Part shown: piece by piece, positions 12,101-24,100 of the stretch
Layout of the letters: each line of letters opens with the position of its first letter
Position numbering within the stretch: position 1 is the first letter of the stretch
NCBI GenBank assembly: GCA_964019135.1
Contig: OZ025253.1
Coordinates: forward strand, 7,817,059-7,881,058
Length of the DNA stretch: 64,000 nt
Source: Arenicola marina
Lineage: Eukaryota; Annelida; Polychaeta; Arenicolidae
Direction: 5' to 3'
The notes under the pieces: generated by a model
The model's input: the letters and a program-made list of their open reading frames with translations, nothing else
Database searches by the model: none
Told to the model about the DNA's origin: nothing
Translations under genes and position numbers: made by a program

Positions 12101-15100
12101 CATGACCCCCCATTCTCACATTTACATACCAACCCGCAGTTTGGACCGTAATGACCGTCCTTGCAACCTGAATGGATGAAGGTAGCGAAGCCGCGTTAAC
12201 GCAAAAGTTGCTCACAAAATAAAAGAGAAATGTACATACAATGTTACATTTTAAAAGGAAATAATACTTTATGATATGCATGTTATATTTGAAACTATGT
12301 CTAAGGCTACAGATCAAGCAATTTTACCCCCCGTAGAAATTAAGCTTTATATTGCATAAATCCAGAAAAAAAATTGCATTAATAATATAGGCGTGTTGTT
12401 TAATGCAGTTCCATCTCGTGTGCGTAAAAACAAGTTAAGAAGAAATCACGGGGAAATGACATTACATTTGACAATATTTGTGTTATATTGAGCATCTCTT
12501 TATTCGCACGTCTGGACATAACCTCATTATAAGGCATTTTCTCATTCTACATACCTTTATTGCAGGTGCGCCCCCTGTGGCCGGACTTGCAGACACAGTC
12601 CCCACTGATATGGTCACATACCATGTTAGGACCGCACTCACACACACCCTCGCAGTTCTTGCCGAACGAACCCGGTGGACAGGCTGCAGTGATACAAGCA
12701 CCACGTGTAATGATATTATACATTATAATTTAATACAGCGATACAAGCACCACGTGTAATGATATTGGGTGGCCCCAGCATCTTGCAATCAAAATATTAA
12801 CCAGTAAATTGACCACCAGATGGCAGCACTGTTTGGCCTAAGGACCGTGTACTCACGTCTCTCGCAGGCCAGTCCGGTGAAGCCTTCTGGACAGTCGCAC
12901 TCTCCGGTCACGTGGTTGCAGGGCATCCCAAGGGGACAGTTACACTCCTTCTTACAGTGGTGGCCAAACGAGCCGGGCAGACAGGCTGTGGAGAGAACCA
13001 AGCCAAGTCCGCGTTGAATATACCGGGTGATATTGTAACAGTCAAAGCGACGCGGAATTTGTCGCACCTCAACAATATTGCAGACGCAGACATAGATTTT
13101 AACTCACAAAACAATTAGCAAATACCGCTAGAAGCTGATCCCAAATATATATCCAGACTAGGGGATATTAAGTTAGACCTTGGGCAACAGGTACTCAAAC
13201 ATTAAATTGATTTCAAATTTGAAATATGTTTAACACTTAAACCGAAGAATTTCATTTATATTCAGGTTACGATTCGCCCAGTTTTTTTTTATGGAGACCA
13301 AAAGATAACATAGATCAAAGCCAAAATGCAGAGAGTACACTGGGTGTGACTGAAAGCAAACACGTCGATAGTAGATAACACAAGCTAGAGAATAACGGGG
13401 AGAATAGAGAGAACGCGCAGCAGAGGACGGCGCCAGGTAAGTCACGTGGTATGTCTCACCGACGTCACAGCGTCTGCCACGCCACCCTGGCGCGCACTTG
13501 CAGTCTCCAGAGGTGGGTTGGCACGAGGCCCCATTCAGACACTGACATTGTTCGCCGCAAGCCTCGCCAAAGTATCCTTCCTTGCAGCCTATGATGGAGA
13601 CGTAACAACAGTCAACGAAAGGATAACACCGTTGAAAAATTAGTGAAATATTAATTAGTGAAATATTAATCGAAAGTATGGGTCCATTTACACCACATAT
13701 GCAATTATGATACCACAATTCTCCTTTATTGATTAATTCTGTGATATGCGTGTCATAGAAATACGTTCGGTTCTCGTGTTTGAAGTGCGATAATAATATT
13801 GTAAAATTAGGATAATTGTTACTGTTATATGATGAAACAAAATGTCCACTCACTCTGGTCACAGCGTTCGCCGATGAAGCCCACTTTGCACTGACACTGG
13901 CCAGTATAGCGGTCACATGACAGGTGGTTAATGCAGTCACATGTCATCTCACAGTTGCGACCATAATATCCTTGGAAGCAATCTGGACAAAAAAGGCAGG
14001 GGACCCAATTATTTGAGTGAAATAAATCCGTGTATTCATTGTATATGTCAGCTATTGCATTATAAATTAGAACTGTCAATCTTTGCTTATAACAAAGTGA
14101 ACATTCACAAATGTAAATGTAGATGTAAATATCATGCATGGTATTTATTATGGGCCCAGTATTTCAGCATTTTCCTCGCCCGCACGAACCTTCTTCGCAT
14201 GACGTTCCTGTCCAGCCAGCGGTACAGTTACAGTCCCCGGTCATGTGGTCACATACCCCATCGTGCAGACAGAGACACGACTGGGCACAGTTCATGCCGT
14301 AAAACCCGGGCGCGCAGGCTGCGAACACAAGTAATACGGTAATATCATTGGGATTGCGACAATGGAGAAGCCCATTTTCATTGCCAGCAAACACACAAAT
14401 AAAAAGTTTGCCATAACAATCATACTCATGACGGGTTGACTCGGTTGTCTGCAGCAACAATATTGGTCTGTGCATTAGTCATATTTGAAGTACCATATCG
14501 CGTGGTAATATTAGACAAGAAAATATCAAGATTTATTTAACATCGGTATTATTCCACAATATTTCCTTTATTTTACACTACATGTCCATATTATTGATAA
14601 TCTCGTGTACATCTAGTGCTATGCCGTGTAGTCGTTTAACTGCTACATTGTACTGGCGTGTTATTATGCATGTTTAGGTCTTGCAACGTATATAATTTCC
14701 AATGGACGGATCAATGGCCTTGACCTCACCTTCCTCACAGCGAAGACCCATCCAACCGGGACTACAGATGCACGATCCGGAAACCGCGTCGCAACTTGCA
14801 CCATTTTCACAGCGACATTCCTGTTGATTAAAAAATATTATACATTAAGTAAATAATCGAAATATTACGGCAAATATCAACACGATTACGTATGCAGACG
14901 CTACAGTGGGGCGCACCTGCACTGATATCTAGTATAAATACATTATCTAGTCTTTACCGTGTAAAACAATATTGTGCAAATAGACTACTATGAGATTACG
15001 GAACAACAAGAAAAAGTGAAAAACTAAAAGGCTAAAAAGGGAAATAAAATAGGCAATACAAAGAAAAAAAGACAAAAGCCTCGAGTGACTGACTTGTTTC

Positions 15101-18100
15101 TTTACCCATGTTTAACGAAAAGTTGTACATGAACGCTATATTGCGGGATACGGCCGTCAGGCGGGGCTGCGGTGCTCACCTTTTGACAGTCCTCGCCCCA
15201 ATTCCCCGTGGAGCAGGCCTTGGTGCAGCCCTTGCCAAGCCAGCCGGGTGCGCAGCTGCACTGGCCGGTGATGGTGTCGCACTTGGCGCCGTTCTCGCAG
15301 CTACAGATGCCTTGACACTCGAGGCCCCAGAAGCCGTCGGGGCAGGGTTTGCGGCAGGACATGCCCCGCCAGCCGGCTGTGCACACGCAGGCCCCGCTGA
15401 TGTGGTCGCAGCTGGCCCCGTGGAGGCAGTCACACGGCCGCTTGCACCCCGGGCCGTAGGTGCCGTTCTCACATCCTGTTTAAATAACGGAATATCGCTG
15501 ATTATCATCAAATGTTAATCAAGCCCCTTTTGTTTAATTCAACGGTGGTATACATATGACATTATTACGAGTTGACTGTCGTGGTAACTAGCTATATACA
15601 TTGGCCTTAAATCTGAAGGCGGCTAAAATCGTGTAGCATGACCCGAACCGTCCTGCGGCCCCTTTAATAGACAATCGCTGCCATAGTGACCGTGCGTAAA
15701 ACGATGAAGCATGACGCCAAACACAAAACGACTCTGGTTATGGATAGACACTTCCCGACTAGATGTACTTGCCATGTTTCTTGCAGTTATAGATTCTATA
15801 TATAGAAGCAGAGAAGTAGGCGTCTGACAACCTGCGCCCCATAAAGCTGTAATACTGTAGCACAGACAGACCTACTCTGGTGACAGCTCCCTCCACGCCA
15901 GACCGGGCCACAGATACATAGACTTTGTCTGGTCACAGCTCTCTCCCCGCCAGCCCGGGGCACAGATACATAGACTTACTCTGGTCACAGCTCTCTCCCC
16001 GCCAGCCCGGGGCACAGATACATAGACTTACTCTGGTCACAGCTCTCTTCCCGCCAGCCCGGGGCACAGATACATAGACTTACTCTGGTCACAGCTCTCT
16101 CCCCGCCAGCCCGGGGCACAGATACATAGACTTACTCTGGTCACAGCTCTCTCCCCGCCAGCCCGGGGCACAGATACATAGACTTACTCTGGTCACAGCT
16201 CTCTTCCCGCCAGCCCGGGGCACAGATACATAGACTTACTCTGGTCACAGCTCTCTCCCCGCCAGCCCGGGGCGCAGATGCAGTCCCCGTTCCTCGCATC
16301 GCATTCGGCGCTGTTCCTGCACTGGCATCTATTCTTGCAGTTAGGACCGAACATCCCTGGCGGGCAAGCTGTAAGTGAAGGACATCATTTCACTCACATT
16401 GGTCGGTCGCCATCGGTTCATCCGGGTACCACGAAGGATTTGTTTCATTTAAAATTGACAGTTTATTGAAATTTCATCATCTCAATTAATGTTGCTAGAT
16501 TGATCATTCTTGCTGTTTGGTCTGGACAATCTGATGAACTGACGTCTCGTATGCGGCTTCCCAAACCAAAGTTAATCGTGATGGACCACACCCACCAGTA
16601 GCGGTTTAAAAGTGGCCGCACGCGCCCAAGCCACTCATGAATCCAAATCGATATCAAACGTCTTCATGTCGTCTTTTGCATATCATAACTTACATATAGA
16701 TTATATCCAGTACATGGATTCTACTTTCGTATACAAATGGATAGACAATCTTCTCATAAGTCATGTAACATGCATATATGACATGATGTCTGTATGTGAT
16801 GACCTAAACTCTCTCACTATTCAATTTATTTTCGCACAACTCAAAACGTTGTTCCATAAACTAGCATAAAAAGTTATCCAACCCCAAACACCATATTATC
16901 AATCTAGTCAATTCATCGATAGAGACCCTAGCACGATGTATGGACGTGTACGTACGCTGATCACAATTGGCCCCCATCCAGCCGGCTGTACAGTTACAGC
17001 GTCCGTTCGTAGGCTCACACCGGGCGTTGTTCTCACAGACACATTGCATCAGGCACTGCGAGCCGTAGCGTCCCTCGGGGCAGGCTGTCAAGGTTTAATC
17101 ATGGTCATGGTGTTTAAAACGATGCATTTGCCCAAAGACAAATTATGTTTGAACCTCACTAATTTTAATTTTTCAATTTTTTTAATTCAAGTATTAAAAT
17201 ATTGAAGTACTTTAGCGCCGACCAAATCGGAAATTAGGCACAACAGTTCTCATTTGCTCTGAAACTACACTATCAAACTAGTTTAACTAGTATTATGGTT
17301 TGTGTTCCGCGCTATATGCTGATAGACTTACGTTCCTTGCAGAAGGGTCCGAACCATCCTGGGAGACAGATACATTCTCCGGACACGCGGTCACAGCCCG
17401 AGGCGTGCTCACACTCGCAGCGCCCCCTACAGTTCACTCCCCACTGGCCATCCGGGCAGTCTGAAGTCACGTGACCAGACGGTGATTCATTATGGAATGA
17501 GCGGAAATTAATACCATGTATCATATCTTCATGATAAACACCACTTTTAGCAGCATTTTATATTAATGTATGTAAATACTATATTTAACTCCTTTTTAAC
17601 ACCACTGCGGGAACATCATTACGTTGACCATAGTTTGCGCAATAATTCTATGACGTAGGTGACATCCTAACTTCTCGCAGAATCATATCACCCTAGATTA
17701 ACAATTTAGCATGGAGCACTAATAGTTGATTGTGACGGGTGGTGACGCGATATCACGTGACTACCCACCTTGGTCGCAGTCCTCGCCCATCTTGCCGGCC
17801 TCACAGAGACACGCGCCGCTCTCGGGGTCACAGACGCTGCCGGAACAGCGGCAGTCGAACAGACAGTTCTTCCCATAACGCCCAGCGGGGCAGGCTGTGA
17901 AAACCCAAACGAGGTCAAATAAAGTCCCACGAAATGGTATGAACAGCTGAATAGAAATCATCGCAATTTTATCCTGACATGAATATAATACTAGACGTGA
18001 TAACGTTACGTATATAATTTCAACTGATATGATTGAAGTTATTAGGACCATTATTTACATTATTGCCAGTAAGTTGTCAACAAAGACAAGAAATGTGGCA

Positions 18101-21100
18101 ACCATTGCAATAATGCATCGGCCTACAGTGTTAGATACGTATAGTTGACGAAACAAATATAGTTCTCTTTCGGCTTTACCCATGATCGTGGCTGGCCTTA
18201 CCCCTGTCACACGTTTCGCCCATCCAGCCAGGCGGGCAGTCGTTGAGACACGTGCCTGTGACGTAATCACACGTCATCCCGGCGTTGCACTCGCACCGCT
18301 CCACGCACCCTTTACCGTAATAACCCTCCGCGCAGTGACTCTCGCACTTCTCGCCTTGGTAACCATGCTTGCATTTGCATGTCCCATCCTACAAGAAAGC
18401 GTATAGACGACGCTGTGTTTAAACGTGAATACAGATACTAGGGGGGTGGGGGGGGGGGGGAGGGCAGACATGTTGCATATTATAGAATGATAGAATGCCT
18501 CTTTAGCCAGTAAAAAATAGGGTTGCACGTCTTACAACATAAAAACTTATATTTGACGTGCACTTATATCTGATGTGTACTTATATTTGACGTGTACTTA
18601 TATTTGACGTGTATAAGAATAATCATCAACGAGCAGAAACAGAATGGAGAGCACTAAAGCAGAGAGCTGAAGAAGGCTGAGAGAAACCTTCTTCTCACCT
18701 TGTGGTCGCACCCGTTGCCATGATCACCGTGGCAGTCACACTCGTTCTCACCTTGGGGACGCACACCTTGCCGTGATCACCGTGGCAGTCACACTCGTTC
18801 TCACCTTGGGGTCGCACACCTTGCCGTGATCACCGTGGCAGTCACACTCGTTCTCACCTTGGGGACGCACACCTTGCCGTGATCACCGTGGCAGTCACAC
18901 TCGTTCTCACCTTGGGGTCGCACCCCTTGCCGTGATCACCGTGGCAGTCACACTCGTTCTCACCTTGGGGTCGCACCCCTTGCCGTGATCACCGTGGCAG
19001 TCACACTCGTTCTCACCTTGGGGTCGCACCCCTTGCCGTGATCACCGTGGCAGTCACACTCGTTCTCACCTTGGGGTCGCACCCCTTGCCGTGATCACCG
19101 TGGCAGTCACACTCGTTCTCACCTTGGGGTCGCACCCCTTGCCGTGATCACCGTGGCAGTCACACTCGTTCTCACCTTGGGGTCGCACCCCTTGCCGTGA
19201 TCACCGTGGCAGTCACACTCGTTCTCACCTTGGGGTCGCACCCCTTGCCGTGATCACCGTGGCAGTCACACTCGTTCTCACCTTGGGGTCGCACCCCGTG
19301 CCGTGATCCCCGTGGCAGTCACACTCGTTCTCACCTTGGGGTCGCACCCCTTGCCGTGATCACCGTGGCAGTCACACTCGTTCTCACCTTGGGGTCGCAC
19401 ACCTTGCCGTGATCGCCGTGGCAGTCACACTCGTTCTCACCTTGGGGTCGCACCCCTTGCCGTGATCACCGTGGCAGTCACACTCGTTCTCACCTTGGGG
19501 TCGCACCCCTTGCCGTGATCACCGTGGCAGTCACACTCGTTCTCACCTTGGGGTCGCACCCCTTGCCGTGATCACCGTGGCAGTCACACTCGTTCTCACC
19601 TTGGGGTCGCACCCCTTGCCGTGGTCACCGTGGCAGTCGCACTCGTTCTCACCTTGGGGTCGCACCCCTTGCCGTGATCACCGTGGCAGTCACACTCGTT
19701 CTCACCTTGGGGTCGCACCCCTTGCCGTGATCACCGTGGCAGTCACACTCGTTCTCACCTTGGGGTCGCACCCCTTGCCGTGGTCACCGTGGCAGTCACA
19801 CTCGTTCTCACAGTTGGGGCCCCATGAATTGCTGGGGCAGGGCAGATTACAAGCCGGGCCGAACAGACCAGGCGCGCACTCGCAGTAGCCAAACATTCGG
19901 TTACAGTAGCCACTGGAGCACTGCTGGGGGCAACGGCGGTCGCAGTCGTCGCCATAGTAACCTGGAGGGCAACCGTCCTCGCATCGGTCGCCCTTCACCC
20001 CCGGGGGACAGCGGCAGATGCCAGTGTCTGACTCACACGACCCGCCGTTCTCACAGCTGCAGATACTGTTGCATCCGACGCCAAAGAAACCCTGAAACGT
20101 AATGAACATGTGGAGTTATTATATATTACCTTACTTCCTCTTAGGGTTGCATGTAGTTTATACCAGATTTACGCGCGGTTTATCTTCTTAATATGTTCGT
20201 TGCGGCTTGAATCGCAACCACCTGACCATAGGAAGGAGAACCCTGAAACGTATCCATTGCTGTCAACCCAGCCCTCCCCACTTCTCCACACACTGCTGTG
20301 CGCTAACATAGTCCCAAAAGCCTAGCCAGTAGGCCTCAGGGCCGGGCTTCACTAGGATAATTACCAGGAGATCATCGCTTGATGAGGCGAAATGTGGCAT
20401 CGGATATACATAACACTCGTATACGTGACCCAGAATCATTCTCCAAATGAATGGGTGCGCTCACCTCGGGACATGTCTCGTTACAGAGAAGTCCCTGCCA
20501 GCCTGCCTTGCAGTCACATCCCTTCCGATCCCTGTTGCAAGAGCCGCCATTTTGGCACGAGTCACATGTAAATTCACAGTCCGGACCAAACGCTCCCGGA
20601 ATGCATTCTGGGAAAGAATAAACAATAAATAAAAGTGAGACATTATTAGATACATATTACATAAAGACACTCTTTATGTCAACCAAAACAACGTTGCATA
20701 TTGAAGAACCATTGAAGAAAATCACGTATGCCAGTTGTTTCATTAGCAATTTACATGAAGGCCTATTATTTTTATGATTACTTTATTATACCTAATATAT
20801 AATATCTAAGCACTGGTGACTATATAATTACAGCTATATATAAAGATCACAACAGGAAACGACATGGACTAGAAGTAAAGGTTATTGAACGACAGTACTA
20901 CACAGAATGACGGCACATGACAGCAGGCAACAAACATAGATACATCATGCAATGTCATAGAATGTATGAAGCAGTGCTAAACCAACGTTTGCTAGTGTAA
21001 TTGGAGATGGTAGTGAGGGACATTTCTTCTGCAATGTAACAATAAAGAAGATAGCGTGTCACAGTTGGGAGGTTCTTTTTGGCTCTCATCTGGCTCTTGT

Positions 21101-24100
21101 TCAGCATATTCTGTTATGGTTGGACTTTAAAGTGAGGTAACATTACCAGATATTATGGTATACTTAATCCGTGGTAAATCCAATAGCAATGTATAATATG
21201 CATTGTTGAGCTTATATCTGTGGTATCGAGAAGTCATATCAGTGAGTAATTTAGTATTGTAAACTACAGACTGGAGCCGTTCTATGGAATATAACATTAG
21301 TGGTATGCAGCCATAGTTTAGTATATAACGCAAGCGTGTCGCTTCTTAGCCATTCCGGAACAACATCAACAGGTAAATGATGGTTATACCAACGACCAAT
21401 TTTCGTTGTTACCGTCAGTGAATGTCGATCTTTGTCAAAGAAAGGAACCCGATTGTGGCAATTAGAAGTGACTGGGCGATCAGGGTTTCGTTTCTTCTAT
21501 TGCAATCACAAAGTGCAAGGAATTAAAGTGAACTTTAAGACAATTTAGGGCATCGTCATTCGGGACAAATAACGTGCAATACGTGAACCAAGAGAGAACG
21601 CAATTGGGAGACATTTGGGAGGTAAACTTCCGGTGTCACATTAATACAACTGGGACGAATATCAGTAGATTTAACACAAATAACGACTTGAAGGAGACGC
21701 ACTGTTTATTCGCCTAATCAGTGCGACAGGGAGGAGCTACGAGGGAATAAACCAGGAGTGGGGGGGGGGTAAGGAGGGTGTGTTGCGGGGGGCGGGAGGG
21801 TGGGGGGGGGGGCTATAACACCGGCGTGATACCCGGATGAACGACAAACCGCTACCATGGTTACCTTGTATCCCATTCTGGTTTAGTGGCTTATCTAGGT
21901 GACTCATATCTACGGATATGGAGAAGTGTCGGCGAGTGACGCAGAGAACGAGAGAAACAGTGCATAACACAACACAAAAAGTACAACACTTAAATACATT
22001 ATGCACGCATGGTACAGACAAACACCACAGACACGTTACAAAACAAGGCATTCTTACTTCACTCAACCTACGTAGCCTTAAACATTACTCCAGCAAGATT
22101 TAATTAGCTAAACCACATACTTAAATAGTGACAGGACGTAATTAATCTAACAGAATATATTCTCCACCAGAGGATATCTACAAATGTTATTATTTACAAA
22201 AGATATATATGTGTAATTACAGGTCATATAGATCCATGTATATTGATTTCCAAACTACTTGGGACCTATTACCGGCATTACTGTACATATATATATGTCA
22301 GTTATGTGCTTATGAAAAGGTACTGAATATAAAAAGGCACCAATTGCATCATTGTGACAACATATCTAAAGATGAAGACGTTTTGTCCTTGCTTGTGATG
22401 TAGAAGCACAGAAGTCTCATATGGTCTGATAATCTGGGTACAATGCAAATAAGCCTTGCAGTAAGCATAAGCAACGAAGCAACCGATGAGGTATATATAA
22501 GAGGGAATGTTATTTGTGCTTCATCAGGCAATTTGACTCCAAGGCCTAATATTGGATTTAAAACAGGATATCCTGCAAATTACAAAATTATAAATACTTG
22601 GGGGAATGAAGACGAATTGTGTTGAATGCTGCTACTGCTGCATCCGATAAAATGGCAAATCGACCTTGCCAGCTTAAATATGGTGCTGTAATCAAGGTGT
22701 ACAATTCATTGCGGGTGTCAATGCACTGGATCGTGAAATGGAAATCACGTGTGTCGCCAGAGAGACGTCGAAATATCATGTGAGTAAATTTGTTGTTCCA
22801 CACCAAATTAATCAACTATTTGCTTGGCTAACATATGCTTTCTGTCTACCTGACTCCCCGTTCGTGACGTCATCACTGACGTCAGCGATGACGTCATCGA
22901 CACGTATCGTTAGGTGGGATGAGAAATCGTCCTTAACTAAAAGCAGAAATATCTAACTTTACCACCACGCAGTCTTACTGGTCTTACACTGCTTTGCGAT
23001 ATTACGGACAGCTCCTGTTTGCATCGCTGTTCATCTATATTTAGAATGTGATTGATGGTTTTGTTCCGACATGTTGGATAATTGTACCCTATTTTATAGG
23101 ATAGGAACCCCATTTTATGCGATGATGAAACCGTATCGACAAAACATCCATATTACTTGTAGAAATGGCCAAGCGAAGTATGTCAGCAAGCGTCACCGCT
23201 ATTCACTATAATCTATGCTAACAGCGTTCGCCTATCTAAATACATCGCCATATAGTTTCAAGAAAGTAAAATGATATCTACGAAGCTTATTTTATGGTAG
23301 CCTCCAAATTGTGTTGGTTGAAGGATTGATACCAACCCATGCCAACGGTATTTGTTGCCAGTTACATAATATTTACAGAATAAACATGCAATGAAAAGAT
23401 AAGAAAAACCCATTATACCAAATGTTGAATGGAAGAGACTGACTTTGTTAAGATTTTGTTAAAGTTTTTAAAACGGACAAAAAAGTAAAACCAAATACAA
23501 AAAGAACATAAAAAAACAATTGTTTCTCCGTAATAATACCTTTCGCGATGGCGGAAAGGGAAACAACGAGGAGAAGAGACTTATAAAGGTATCCCAAAGA
23601 AGACCAATATCCAAGATGAAACAGTGATTTACACTGGCCAAGTCAAGTTGTTGTCCTAGTGCAAATAAATATTTCGCCTAGTTGTTCGTGAGTGAAACGA
23701 GAAGCACCAGACAGATGTGAGAGAGTGTGAGAGTTGGTGACAGTGGCGATATAACTGTATAACCCTACCTGGTTTAACCACGTTTATCTCTGGTAGGCAA
23801 AAGGTTGAAGAACAGGAACATCATTCAATCAATAACACAGCTTCAGTTAAACTCAGTTAAAGTATACTCTAAAAGAGAGACCTGTTGTCGAAGGGGCTTA
23901 TTTGTATTTTTTTCACAATTAGCGCTAAGATAATTATGAAGTTCCTCAACAATGTAGTGTCTGTCAAACAGAGAAGATTGCTTAAGCACCAAGAGACATA
24001 AGCCGTTTTATGACAACAGGTTTCTCACGCTAAACTATTTATACTAGTTAATCAATGTATACCCTTATATAACCAATGTAAAACCATTGGTAACTGCGTA

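Noticed and set aside
18694-19811. Regular direct repeats resembling a CRISPR array
   Set aside because: Units are contiguous with no unique spacers, and the unit is EGF coding sequence plus a splice donor in an animal gene.
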